The notes under the pieces are model-generated. The model was not told the origin of the DNA. It searched no databases and saw only the letters and a program-made list of their open reading frames with translations. From the NCBI GenBank assembly GCA_963575745.1, contig CAUYUJ010003003.1, forward strand, positions 535,541-595,313: a stretch of 59,773 bases of DNA. Reading direction: 5' to 3'. The translations under genes and the position numbers were made by a program. The first letter of the stretch is position 1. Each line of letters starts with the position of its first letter. Below, in pieces: positions 20,018 through 29,879 of the stretch. Source of the DNA: Prorocentrum cordatum (lineage: Eukaryota > Sar > Dinophyceae > Prorocentrales > Prorocentraceae).

Positions 20018-21523
20018 TTACGATATCGAAGTATACCCCTGCTGCAACTGAGGAAGTTCGAGCTCGCTAAAACCGAACTGTGGCGGCAAAGGGAAACGGG
20101 CGAACCCAAGGAAGTACACTTCCCTGGCTTGCGGTTGGTAGGCATGGAAGACAAACACGAATAAGACAACAACCACAACGGCAGCCACAGATGCCGGAGC
20201 CGAAAATACGAAATATCCCCAGCCTCCCCAAAGCAAAATCAGAGAAGCCCAAACAATCAGCATCATAGTTTTGGGCATGACTTGCACTTGCAGACACCAC
20301 TGGGTGACAAGCATGAAGATGGGGTTGATAGCAGTCACATACCCAAGCGGCCACAACGCAGCATTCCAGTTAGCGAGTAAGGCATACTCCAACGCCCGAA
20401 GCAACGAAGGAAACGAGAAAGCAATCATACCCCAGTAGGGCACCAGCACGCGAGATCCAACCTGCGCTCGAAGCATACCAAGCAATGGGCCTTCAACGAA
20501 TTCATCGAATTTAGCCACTTCGCCATACCAACAACGAATACATTCCTCAATTTGCATCCTGTCGCCAGGGCGCGCCACATCTGCCGATTCCGTCTGGAAC
20601 GAACTCATTTGACTGACCAAGTCCTCTCGCAATCGAGCAAGAGAGTGAGCTACGTAGAGGAAGCCTAGGAACAGAGGACTAGCGGCAACCAGGGCAATGA
20701 GAAGTGCTGCAGGAAGCAGACCAATACAGAGTGAAACCCATTCGAAAAAGCCAGTCACCAAACAAATATCACAGATAGTCCATACGGACAAAATGTATAA
20801 GTTGCCACATACTATGAAGGTCGGTAGAATCACTGGTACCAGTATGGCTTGCAAGGCGCCTTCATGACCACCAAAACGCATGAAACAGGCCAACTCGAAG
20901 ATGCACCAAAGCCTAGTAAAGTAGTCGTCCGTCCAAAGAACCACAAACGCAGAGCAATGTCTCAGGATACCACCAAGACTTGAAACGCCTTTTGCGATAC
21001 TTGTAGGATCTGACTGGTCAATGCAACCTTTGTCCAGGAAGAACTGTTTTCCCACGCGGGCTGGAATTAATCGATGGGCAAATAAACATCCCAATGCACT
21101 GAGACAAGAGACGTACACATGGCCTGGCGCACGGCAGAACGCAACCTCTGCCAGATGGTTTGACATAAATGGCATGCACACGGGCTTCTCACTTACTGGA
21201 GTACCCGGGATCATTAATACTCCCAATAGAAGTTGTACCACCAGCGCGAGGAGCGTGGCAATTGGAAAGTACGAATAGAACACGGTGGCAATGCACTTTT
21301 GCCACCAACTGCCTCGCCGCGAATGCGAAAGAAACGCATCAAGCGTATCCCTGATGGATGATTTGTGAATGTCGGCATTGGTTCCCATGAAGATCCGGAC
21401 AACCGCCCCCGCGAAAATGCCTCGAAGAGGCACGTCCAGTCGAGCGTGCTGCATTGTGTCGTAGTCCAAGCTCGCAGCATGGCACAGTCCCCCGCCTGGC
21501 CCGACGCCCGACTCGCTGGCCAT
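20018..21523 (-). CDS. Multi-span membrane protein with TIR-like domain (retrogene)
   Basis: An uninterrupted 501-residue frame; residues are numbered from the ATG at 21523-21521. That start was chosen because the upstream in-frame extension reads through the spliced-leader relict. A split TIR-like domain is visible: AFLSHSR (about 63-69), then a membrane hairpin (about 79-106 and 134-154), then FLDKGCIDQ (about 162-170), SLGGILRHCSAFVVLW (182-197) and RLWCIFELA (204-212). Glu210 in WCIFEL aligns with the conserved catalytic-type glutamate of TIR NAD-consuming enzymes; enzymatic activity is inference. Several hydrophobic spans follow to residue about 470, with a cytosolic-looking loop near 295-345. 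The lack of introns plus a 5' leader relict indicates origin from a trans-spliced mRNA. The frame has no stops, so it may still be used. It could also be a dinoflagellate-specific membrane family in which the TIR resemblance is only structural. Confidence 0.75.
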   Translation of the reverse strand: MASESGVGPGGGLCHAASLDYDTMQHARLDVPLRGIFAGAVVRIFMGTNADIHKSSIRDTLDAFLSHSRRGSWWQKCIATVFYSYFPIATLLALVVQLLLGVLMIPGTPVSEKPVCMPFMSNHLAEVAFCRAPGHVYVSCLSALGCLFAHRLIPARVGKQFFLDKGCIDQSDPTSIAKGVSSLGGILRHCSAFVVLWTDDYFTRLWCIFELACFMRFGGHEGALQAILVPVILPTFIVCGNLYILSVWTICDICLVTGFFEWVSLCIGLLPAALLIALVAASPLFLGFLYVAHSLARLREDLVSQMSSFQTESADVARPGDRMQIEECIRCWYGEVAKFDEFVEGPLLGMLRAQVGSRVLVPYWGMIAFSFPSLLRALEYALLANWNAALWPLGYVTAINPIFMLVTQWCLQVQVMPKTMMLIVWASLILLWGGWGYFVFSAPASVAAVVVVVLFVFVFHAYQPQAREVYFLGFARFPLPPQFGFSELELPQLQQGYTSIS

Positions 21524-21559
21524 GGGACTCTCGACGGGAGAAGGGAGAAGCGCGAGTGA

Positions 21560-21573
21560 CCTCAGCCAAATGT
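21560..21573 (-). other. Second, degraded leader relict
   Basis: Directly after the first leader the minus strand reads ACATTTGGCTGAGG, which matches the leader 3' part (CCATTTTGGCTCAAG) with a one-base gap and a few changes. Tandem leaders arise when a retroposed, leader-bearing copy is transcribed and trans-spliced again. Confidence 0.6.
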
Positions 21574-21594
21574 CTTGAGCCAAAACGGCTACGG
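21574..21594 (-). other. Relict spliced leader on retrogene
   Basis: On the minus strand this reads CCGTAGCCGTTTTGG and on to CTCAAG: one mismatch (A to G) to the 21-nt dinoflagellate leader, preceded by T. It lies 51 bp upstream of the chosen ATG. Confidence 0.9.
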
Positions 21595-21619
21595 ATAAGG
21601 CTCGACTCGAAACCATATT

Positions 21620-22200
21620 CTTGGAGGCCTCTGAGGACTTCTTGGGGGCGTGTTGGGGCGTCGTGGCGCCCTTCGGGGTCCAAGTAGGGCTCTCCTGGAG
21701 GGAGCGATGGTGGAAGCCCTCTTAGGCCGTCCTGGGGCTGTTTGGGCCGTCGTGGGAGGCTCTGGACGCCATTGGGCTCTCTTGGGGGTGCGGCGAGGCC
21801 CGCTTTGGACCCTCTTGGAGGCCGCCTGGGGCCGTCCTGACTCGTCTTGGGGCTCCCTTGGGCAGCCTTGGGGCACTGTTGCGCCGTCTTGGGGCCCTCC
21901 TCCGCCGTCGTGGCGTCCTCTTGGGTCGTCTTGGGACGACTTGTCGTGCCTCTCTGGCCGTCCTGGGCCGTCGGAGACCCGAACAGGCGAGAATCCCTGA
22001 AACCTGGGGAAACCATTTGGAAATCATTGTTTTCGTCTCTCTGAAGCCCTCTCGGGGGTCCTCTTCAGATTATGTTGGACCGTCTCGGGTTTTCTGTGAA
22101 CCGTTTCGAGGCCATCTGAGCCATCTCGGAACGCTCTTGGGCGGTCTAGGGCTCTGTTGGAGAGCTCTTGGGCCGTCTTGGAGCCGTCTTGGAGCTCCTT
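21620..22200. repeat. Degenerate TTGGGGCCTC-type array with core
   Basis: Array units around a core at about 21965-22050 (GAGACCCGAACAGGCGAGAA and following). It abuts the 5' end of the retrogene. Confidence 0.7.
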
Positions 22201-22202
22201 TC

Positions 22203-22530
22203 GGCGGCGACGACAGGGGCGAATAGCCCAGGGGCGGGCATTACACGCATTCGCCCGGGAGCCTCTTCCAAGACATCGATCATCGGCGCACCGGAATACA
22301 TGTACTCCAGATTTCGTAATAAAGGAAGGGGGGTCTCATTTCGGGGGGGGTCTCTTCCAGGCTATCTTGGAGGGCCTGGGGGGGTCTGGGGACGATGTTT
22401 TGGAGGGTTCTCCCACGGGGGGGGGTCTGAAATGGCTTGTCTGGGAGGGTCCAGACCCCCTCCCTTTTATTACGAAGTCTGGAGTAATTCTTGCTCTCCC
22501 CTGGGCTATTCGCCCCTATCGTCGCCGCTG
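22203..22530. mobile_element. Foldback element R containing a family E MITE
   Basis: The left arm CGGCGACGACAGGGGCGAAT (continuing AGCCCAGGGG) and the right arm near 22493-22530 pair over about 37 bp. Removing the nested 22305-22484 leaves about 150 bp, typical of the small foldbacks here. No target duplication identified. Confidence 0.65.
22305..22484. mobile_element. TA-flanked MITE, family E copy 2
   Basis: A 180-bp element with ends CTCCAGATTTCGTAATAAAG and CTTCGTAATAAAAGGGAGGG-type reverse complement. It is flanked by TA (22303-22304, 22485-22486) and nested inside foldback R. Confidence 0.85.
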
Positions 22531-22894
22531 ATCCTTCTGGGCCAATCATCATCATCAGCATCCGCCACTCCCCGGACATCTCCCCCGGGGGTCGACCTGA
22601 CCAGCAGTTCAAAAACGAATCGGACGGAGGCGACGGGGGCCTCCGAGGAGGCCCCACAAGGGGAAAACGAGGAAAGGGTCGTGGTATGGGTACCTTTTCC
22701 TCCTCGGAACAACGCTCTTTGCCCCCCGCTGCCGCCCGCCCGCCCCCCGCGCGCGCCCGTCGCGCGCAACTCGGCGCGCGCCCCGCCGCTGGAGCCCCCG
22801 CCCAGCCCCCGGCGGATGGCCTCTCCCGCACGCGCGGGCGCCCGCGCGGGCGGCCGAGCGGCCCGCCCCGCCCGCCACGCCTCTCCTCCTCCCC

Positions 22895-22980
22895 CTGCTC
22901 CTCCTGCTCCTCCTGCTCCTCCTCCTGCTCCTCCTCCTCCTCCTCCTCCTCCTCCTCCTCCTCCTCCTCCTCCTCCTCCC
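22895..22980. repeat. CTC tract
   Basis: CTCCTG then CTC units. The surrounding 22531-23030 is very GC-rich, without a recognised gene. Confidence 0.9.
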
Positions 22981-23034
22981 GCGGACACGCCCGCCGCAGA
23001 GACGGCGGCGAGGGACCCAGGGCAGCGTTTTCTT

Positions 23035-23240
23035 AATCGGCGCCTCGACGCTGGGCGGAAGGGGCGGGGGGGATCTGGCTCCGGAGCTCTGCTTCTCGCG
23101 CGGCTGCTTGCAGCCGTGCGTCCTGTGGGGGAGAGGCTCCACCTGCTCGAAACAGGCGCCAAAGACAGCGACGATCTACTCCAGGCGGGGAGGGGGGAAG
23201 GGGCGGTGCGAGGGCCCGCGCCCATCGGCAAAACAACGAA
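23035..23240. repeat. Repeat family L copy 1
   Basis: Contains CGACGCTGGGCGGAAGGG, a CTGCTTGCA motif, GGGGGAGAGGCTCCACC, GATCTACTCCAGG and GAGGGCCCGCGCCCATCGGC. It matches 39285-39456 plus 39637-39665. At the position where copy 2 carries a family C MITE, this copy is uninterrupted. A short CA run lies at 23330-23350. Confidence 0.7.
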
Positions 23241-23562
23241 TAAGAAAACGATCACCATCGTTCCGAGGAAGGAACAGCGGCAAAATCGTAGCCTCTCGTA
23301 GCACGGCTTGGTCCGGGGAACAAGCAGCGGCACACACACACACACACATACATAAGCTTTCGGAGCTGCGCTGGGCTGTCTAGGATCGGCGCTGGACCCC
23401 CCTCCCTGGCGCGCGGAGTGCGCCAAGGGCGGCGCCGGAAGCGCCGCCAGGGGGGGGGCAGCGCCGATGCAGAAAATCCAGGCGGACCTCAGAGAAATCA
23501 TGGTTGCGCTGATTTTGTTTGTCTTCGATCGCTGAACACGATCCCCATCCCCACTGGCTCGG

Positions 23563-23757
23563 GGGCGCGCCAACATGGATTCGCGATCTATGGATTTGGC
23601 GCGCGGTCGCCAAATCCATGGATCGGGGAAGGTGCCCTCCCCAACATGCGGCTGGTGCCGCCTCGTGCGGCGGCGGTGGAGACGGGGCCCGTCGCGAATC
23701 CACGCCCCCTGGATACATGTTTGCGATCGCCTGGCACTGGTGTGGTTTTGGCCACAC
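23563..23757. mobile_element. Hairpin-rich element, family B copy 2
   Basis: Matches the 53872-54066 insertion. Its strongest fold is a 17-bp stem, GATCTATGGATTTGGCG at 23585-23601 pairing with CGCCAAATCCATGGATC at 23608-23624 around a 6-nt loop. The one unmatched position is a G-U-type pair. Two smaller hairpins (GGTGCCCTCCCC region and GCCGCCTCGTGCGGCGGC) follow. No coding frame. Confidence 0.75.
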
Positions 23758-24690
23758 TGGCCCCCGACAGGTGGGCACGTCTGCCGCTCCCTGCGGGCCT
23801 CGACGGGGGGCTTCTCCCCACCGGAAAGGGGGGGGGGGAGTGGAGTTGCTTCGGTGGGGCTCGACGTACCGTGGCCGTGGGGGCAGCTTGGGCGATGCTG
23901 CCTCCCCAGGGGCACCCCGCGCGCGCGAGGCTTACCCCCCCCCTCCCCAGGAGGCCCCAGAATCGGATCGACAAGTCGGATCGGCGATCGACATGAATCG
24001 GACCGGCAAACATCGGCAGCCGAGTCGGGAGAAGTCGAACCGGCGGGCATCGACGGGCAAGTGGGCCTCCCTCGAGGCACCGGGGCCCCCCATCGAAGTC
24101 CGCATGACTAGTCGAGCCGAGTCGGAGTCGGACGCAGGCGCAACCGCATCGAATGGCAGCGGAGGAGCCGGAAAGGGCCCCCTATAACTACCCCCCCGGG
24201 GTCCTCCGCCCAGGCGGCGTCGGAGACGAAGTCGAGGTCACATCGAATAACGCAGCCGAAATCGCACCGAATGGCAGCCGAATGGGCGCCGGACGCAACC
24301 AACACCGCATCGCATAGCAGCGGAGGAAGCGACACACGGGCCCTGCACCATAGGGAGCCCACAAAGGACGCACGCGCCCAGCTATGCACATGAGCACGGC
24401 CCCTCGATTCGCGAGACCGGCCGCGTGATACGAACATTTGTGCAACGCGTGCTCTCGAAACCGGCGTGGATTCATGTACATGTACGTCCTTCTTTCGCTC
24501 CTGGCACCACCCAGGCGGCGTGCAGGCGCCTCGGCTCTCGGCGAAGGCCTCGACCTCGGGAGCGCAGACGCTCCAGAACTGCGCGCGAGCTCCGAGGGCG
24601 CCGCGGCCCTCCCGGGAGGAGCGAGCGCCCATCGGCTGCTTCCAGACGCTGCCAAGTCGAAGTCGCCCTCCCGTCCGAGGAAGCGAGCTG
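23758..24690. other. No gene recognised
   Basis: GC-rich; long antisense-type frames have biased Pro/Arg/Ser composition and no domain. About 23940-24330 contains degenerate ATCG-GAATGGCAGCCGA-like units. Confidence 0.5.
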
Positions 24691-24697
24691 CCCAGAA

Positions 24698-24805
24698 ACC
24701 TCCTCCTCCTCCTCCTCCTCCTCCTCCTCCTCCTCCTCCTCCTCCCCTCCTCCTCCTCCTCCTCCCCCTCCTCCTCCTCTTCCTCCTCCTCCTCCTCCTC
24801 CTGTC
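24698..24805. repeat. CTC tract
   Basis: CTC units with CCCCTCC breaks. It is followed by GC-rich GCTCGCCCGCC repeats to 25060, which recur at 25440-25565. Confidence 0.9.
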
Positions 24806-25062
24806 GCATGTGTGGGTCCTCCGCCCAGGCGGCGCCGGAGACGGACGCGGGTGCCGGCGCCCTGGCCGCCGCGCAGCGGCCGCCTTTGGCGCGGCGGGGG
24901 GGCGCCGCCGCCGCCGCCGCCGCCGCTCGCCCGCCTTTCGCTCGCCCGCCGCGCAACGGCCGCGTGGGAGCGCGGAGGCGCCGCCCCCGCCCGTCGAGCG
25001 CTCGCCCGCCGTTCGCTCGCTCGAGGCCGGCGCTCGCCGCCGCTCGCCCGTCCTTTCTCGGG

Positions 25063-25260
25063 AGCGGCCGAGAGGAGGGTAGCCAAGAGGGGGGGGTGCA
25101 CAGCACGACCGGCGGCACGTGCGCGGCCCAGCGGGGGGGGGCCAGGGGCGTGCTGAAACGAGAAGAGGCGCCACGAAATCTGGGGAACTGTCATGGCCCC
25201 CGCCATGACATCCACCCCCCACTAATCATCATCACCCCCCTCTTTGCCGCCCCCGATCCA
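25063..25260. repeat. Repeat family Q copy 1
   Basis: Contains GAGCGGCCGAGAGGAGGGT, a CGACCGGCGGCACGTGCG segment, CATGGCCCCCGCCATGACAT and CCCCCTCTTTGCCGCCCCCG. It is homologous to 25365-25440 (partial) and 54811-55185 (interrupted). It preserves the empty target for element H. Confidence 0.75.
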
Positions 25261-25364
25261 GTCCCGCGCTGCTCCCCCGTTCGACGCCTCACTGCCTCGA
25301 CCGGGAAGCCCCCGAAGCGTGCGCCGACCCCAGGCCAAGTTGGCAAGTTGGCCTGGGCCAAGTT

Positions 25365-25440
25365 GGGAAATGCCATGGCCCCCGCCAGGAAATCCCCTCC
25401 CCCCCTAGTCGTCACCCCCCTCTCTGCCGCCCCCGTCTGT
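25365..25440. repeat. Repeat family Q copy 2 (partial)
   Basis: Shares GCCATGGCCCCCGCCAGGAA and CCCCCTCTCTGCCGCCCCCG with the other copies. Confidence 0.7.
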
Positions 25441-25589
25441 CGCTCGCCCACCGAGCAGCGGCCGCGGGGGCGCGCGGAGGCGCCGCCGCCGGGCGCTCGC
25501 CCGCCGGGCGCTCGCCCGCCGCTCGCTCTCGCTCGAGGCCGCCGCTCGCCGCCGCTCTCAGCGCCTCCCAACTCCCAGAACGAGGAAGT

Positions 25590-25734
25590 TGATGGGCCTG
25601 TTTTCCACCACCACTACCATAGGTAGGAGAGGAAGGACGAGGAGGAGGAGGAGGAGGAGGAGGAGGAAGACCTCCTCATCATCCCTTCTCCCCCGTCCTA
25701 CATATGGTAGTGGTGGTGGAAACTTAATCCATCA
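25590..25734. mobile_element. Foldback MITE, family F copy 2
   Basis: Ends TGATGGGCCTGTTTTCCACC and the diverged inverse. It is flanked by a perfect 5-bp duplication GAAGT (25585-25589, 25735-25739). The core is a GGA run plus a short CTC run. Confidence 0.85.
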
Positions 25735-25799
25735 GAAGTGGCACGGTCGTGGGCGTCCCGGCGTCGAGGGAGCTGCTCTGGCGGGGGGGCGCCAGAGCC

Positions 25800-25990
25800 G
25801 GGCCGTGCCATGCTCAGGAGGGAAAGAAGCGCACAGACACAAGGAATCGTCGGCTTCCCAGAAAATATGCGAAAATATGGGAAGTGGGGGGGGAGACAAA
25901 AACCCAGGAAATGTAAGAAAATATAGGACATCGTTTTATGTGTGTATTTATTTGTGTGTCCCAGGGCCCCTTCACATGAGAAGTGGGAAG
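25800..25990. repeat. Repeat family M copy 1
   Basis: Contains AGAAGCGCACAGACAC, GGGAAGTGGGGGGGGAGACA and TGTGTGTCCCAGGGCCCCTT. Copies lie at 32815-33005 and 39750-39935 in the opposite orientation. Unknown dispersed repeat. Confidence 0.65.
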
Positions 25991-26199
25991 CGGAACAACT
26001 CATCACGACGGGCAGAGCGTCGGGACGCGGGGCCGTCGGTGAAGGGCTCGGATCTCAGAGAGGGGGTCGGGGCATCCGGGGTCGACGCCGTGGAGAGAGC
26101 GCGGGGCCGGGAAGGCAAAAGGGCGCAGGGGAGCATCCTTCGAAAACCTCCTCGTCCTGATCGTGGGCGGCAGCTGTGGGGGTCATGACCCTCGTGGTA

Positions 26200-26375
26200 C
26201 AGTCGGGGCCTTGACCTAAGGAACCCTAAATAAGGAACGAGGCCCCTTTTTTCCAGGAGTTGACCTTCGATTTGCTGTCGAAAACAGAAGGAAAGCCTGA
26301 GGCAAGCTGTGAAACACTCAAGGAACACCGAGCCCCTCCCCAACGAAAAGGGTTCCTTCCTCAGGGCCCCGACTG
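26200..26375. mobile_element. Mariner-like MITE, family C copy 3
   Basis: A 176-bp element, CAGTCGGGGC to GCCCCGACTG, with TA on both sides (26198-26199, 26376-26377). Internal blocks GGAACCCTAAATAAGGAACG and GAGCCCCTCCCCAACGAAAA are shared by all copies. Confidence 0.9.
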
Positions 26376-26398
26376 TATCGTGCTCCGCAGCCTCTTCA

Positions 26399-26424
26399 GA
26401 CATCCTGCAGGCGCGCAGGATGTC
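26399..26424. repeat. 10-bp perfect hairpin
   Basis: GACATCCTGC and GCAGGATGTC around a 6-nt loop, 22 bp beyond the end of the family C element. Possibly incidental. 26425-27195 has no recognised gene; a family K dyad (CGGCGATACATCGCCG) lies at about 26991. Confidence 0.5.
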
Positions 26425-27314
26425 AGCAACGCCTACTCCTCAACTGAAGGAAACCCACATGGCCGCGCGCGGCAGGCTGCGCGCAACGCCGGGGGCCTTC
26501 AGCAGCTCCAGTGCGATGAGCAATCCTGGTGGACGAGACGCGCGACTGCCAGCATTTCCGAAACGCGCGTGGAACGGTCCAGACTGCTCGGCACTCACAA
26601 CCACACAATGTGCAGCAAGTCCATGCCTTGATGACCCAGCTTCGCCCCTCCACCGCATCCTGCTCTTGAGACATCTGCCGCCCCTCCTTCACCACCCGCT
26701 TCATCCTGCTCTTGCCCATATTCCCTCTGGGGAGGAGGGTGCGGATCATGGACTCTGGATGCGACTGGCATGGAAAGGCCCAGGCCCGCGCGGAACGAAG
26801 GCTCACATCGTGGCAGCCCGAATCGGCCACACGCAGGAGGTGAGCCTAGGCACGGGTAAAATTTGGTGTGCGGCTTCAGGTCTCCGCAGGGGTAGAGAGG
26901 GGGCGCATAGCTGTGCGCGCATGATACTGCTAAGGTGAGGGGCTATGTTCGGAGGGGACCGGCTCAAGGGGGGAAGCACGGACCTGGAATCGGCGATACA
27001 TCGCCGATAGATCAGCAATAGGCGCCCGATAGCAAAACTGCACGTTCCCGATCATGGTGGGCTGTCACGCCCCTATTGGCGACGAATTGGTGACAGGGGT
27101 TTGTCGCACCCGCCCCTGGTCCTAAACCCCCAAACGTTGTCCCTCACTTGAGGGGGCCGTGGGGGTAGGGGCGCAAACCTAGGCTAAGATAGAACATGTT
27201 TTTGTATTTTCCGGGATGGCGGCTGTCATCGGCCCCACCCCCTCCCCACGAGATGATGTCAATTTCCGCGCTGGCAGCATCACGGGGTTGCCTAAGGATA
27301 ACCGGGTCCAAGTA

Positions 27315-28759
27315 CAGGGAGTTCAAAAAACAAGGATTTTCAACAACAAGAAATCTAACAGTCTAGGTTGTCGCGTATATCTCCCAGCTCCGAGGCGAGG
27401 CAGAACAAAAAACTAGGAATTAAAACGACTAGAAAAGGGTTTTTGCTAGCAGGATGAAGCACCACGAAATTTAGTGGGTGCGCTCGGCATGGCACTCCTG
27501 GATCTGCAAAGGATAATTGCCAGTGGTTGGGCAGGCGGTTTTGCTGGTGAATGTGCGGGTCGCTGCGCTGCTGGTGGTTTTGCTGGTGGTTGCGCTGTTG
27601 GTTGTGCTGCTGATTTTTCTGATGGCTGTGCTTCTGGTTGTGCTAGTGGTGGCTGTGCTTGTGGTTGTGCTGGAGGATGCGCTGGTGGTTGTGCTGGTGG
27701 TTGTGCTGGTGGTTGTGCTGGTGGTTGTGCCCGATGCTTTGCTGCTTGCGGTTGCGCTTGTGGTTGTGCTGGTGTTTGTGCTGGTGGCTGTGCTGGTGGT
27801 TTTGCTGACGGATGTGCTGGTATTCGTGCGAGTGGTTGCGCTGGTGGCTCTGCAGGTAATTATGCTGATGATAGTTACGCGGGTGGTTGTGCTAGTGGTT
27901 GTGCGGGTGGCTGTGCGGGTGCTTGTGCAAGTGGTTGGACTTGTGTGTGGTCGTGCTGGTGGTGGTTGTGCTGGCTGTTTTGCTAGTGGTTGTGCTGGTG
28001 GATGTGCTTGGTGTTGTGCTGGTTGTTGTGCGGGTGGTTGTGCTGGTGGTTGTGCTTGTGGTGGTTGTGCTTGTGGTGGTTGTGCGGGTGCTTGTGCTGG
28101 AAAGTTTTGCTTGCGGTAGTTTGGCTGACGGAAATGCGGGTGGTTGTGCTGGTGGTTGTGTTTGTTCTTGCTGTGCGAGTGACCGTGACGGTGGCTGGCC
28201 TGGTGGTTGTGCTGGTGGTTGTGCTGGTGGTGGTTGTGCTGGTGGTTGTGCTGGTGGTCCTACTGGCTGATGGTTGTGCTGGTATGTGTTGGGCTTGCGA
28301 TTGTGCGGGTGGTTGTGCTGGTGGTTGTGCTGATTGTTGTGCTGGAGGTTGCGATGGTGGTTGCGATGGTGGTTGCACTGTGTTTGCTTTTGCTGAGGTG
28401 TGATTTCCTTGGTGGTCCTGGTAGTTGTTGGGCTGGCGGTTGTGATGGCGGGTCGTGTTGGCGGTGATTGCTCGTGCGGCCACCCGCACAGCCACATTCA
28501 AGAACACCAGCACGAGCACCAATGCAATCACCAACACAACTGCCATCAACACTACCACCAACACAACCAGCCGCACAACCACCAGCAAAACAGCCACAGC
28601 CATCACAACCAGAAGCACAACCACAAGCACAACCACCAGCAACACAACACCGAGCACAACCACCATCACAACCAACAACACATCTACCAGCAACCCCCAC
28701 CACGTTGTGTCCCAGGCTGAGGCTGGGCATGCCGTCCTAGTTTTTTGTTGAACTCCCTG
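27315..28759. mobile_element. Mariner-like element filled with G/T minisatellite
   Basis: Terminal inverted repeat CAGGGAGTTCAA (perfect 12 bp, similar for about 22 bp allowing small indels) at 27315-27326 and 28748-28759. It is flanked by TA on both sides (27313-27314, 28760-28761). The interior is a 12-bp minisatellite: GTGGTTGTGCTG units at about 27520-28460, then the opposite strand CAGCACAACCAC at about 28490-28690. No transposase frame; Val/Leu/Cys/Gly and Gln/Pro/Thr frames are repeat artefacts. A non-autonomous element in which a minisatellite expanded and partly inverted fits best. Confidence 0.7.
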
Positions 28760-28765
28760 TATGAG

Positions 28766-29845
28766 CAGCATGCGAGTGGCGATCTGCACCAAGACGCCTG
28801 CATACACCACAGTGATCGCGTGTACCGTAGCGCGCGTGCACCACAGCGCCTGCGTACACCGCAACAGTGCCTGTGCAACGCAGCGCTTATGTACACCACT
28901 GTGCTTGCGTACGCCGCAACGCCTGTGCACACCAGAACAAATGGTCACACCGCAGACACCATGTGCAACACAGCGCCTGTGTATACCACAATGCTTGCGT
29001 GCACCGCAACGCCTGTGCACACCACAGCGCCAGTGTCAGCATCCGCGTGCAACGAAGCGCCAGTGTACACGACAGCGCTTGCGCGCGCAGGACAGTTAGA
29101 CGGAACATGTCGGTGAGGATCTGCTGCGGACAGCTAAACACCACGCCAAGGAAATGAGGATACTAGAATGCAATGTTTTTCCCGCCTCCTTCCCCCTTCT
29201 CCTCCTCTATCCCCCGTTTCCTCCTCTTCCCTCGCCCTTCCCCTCGTCGTACGGGTCGGCGCTGCAGCGCACGTGCGCATCTCAGTGTGCACCGCAAAAT
29301 GGTCGATCGAATCAATCCACTTGGTTCTCGGACGCACAATTCTGCAGTCGCCTCCTGGATGCGACTTGGATAATGCGGATGATGTGGGAAGACTCGGGCG
29401 GACTCATAGATTCCAGTGTCGCTTGTTTGTTGCAAAAGCTTGTTTTCCCAATCCTATATAAAGCATTTGTTCTCTGTGGAATCCACGGGCGCTGCTCCAT
29501 TCTGTCATAAGGATTCCTTCTTACATTCTATACACCACAGTCGTTCTCTGCTGCAAGCGGTTGCTATGTTGTACAAGGGCGCCCGTGGTGTACACAGGCG
29601 CTGTGGTGCACCCAGGCACTGTGGTGCACACTTGTGCTGTATTGCGCACGGCTGATGTAGTGTACGCAGGCATTGTGGTGTACACAGGCGCTGTGGTGCA
29701 CACAGGCACTGTGGCACACACTGGCGCTGTGTTGCAGGCGGCTGCTGTGGTGTACATAGGCGGTGTTGTATACACAGCCGCCGTCGTGCAAGCAAGCACT
29801 GTGGTGTACACAAGCGCTGTTGTGCAAATCGCCACCTACATGCTG
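28766..29845. mobile_element. Inverted minisatellite element V
   Basis: Ends pair: CAGCATGCGAGTGGCGATCT (GCAC) at 28766-28789 against GTGCAAATCGCCACCTACAT (GCTG) at 29822-29845. Inside, about 24-bp units of the CACCACAGCGCCTGTGTA type at 28790-29095 are mirrored by TACACAGGCGCTGTGGTG units at 29575-29820. A non-repetitive centre (29100-29560) carries a C/T-rich tract. It abuts the previous element with only 4 bp between the terminal TA and its end. Confidence 0.65.
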
Positions 29846-29879
29846 ATGCTACCCGTCCTCGGTCATTCCCAGGCATTCC

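Noticed and set aside
21613-21616. Upstream start codon for the TIR-like gene
   Set aside because: The frame from 21616 translates the spliced-leader relict itself; the first Met after the leader is at 21523.
22506-24080. 524-codon minus-strand frame
   Set aside because: Biased composition, includes a CTC tract read as poly-Gly, and no recognisable domain.
27474-28497. Val/Leu/Cys/Gly-rich and Gln/Pro/Thr-rich frames
   Set aside because: They are read-through of the 12-bp minisatellite inside a mariner-like element.
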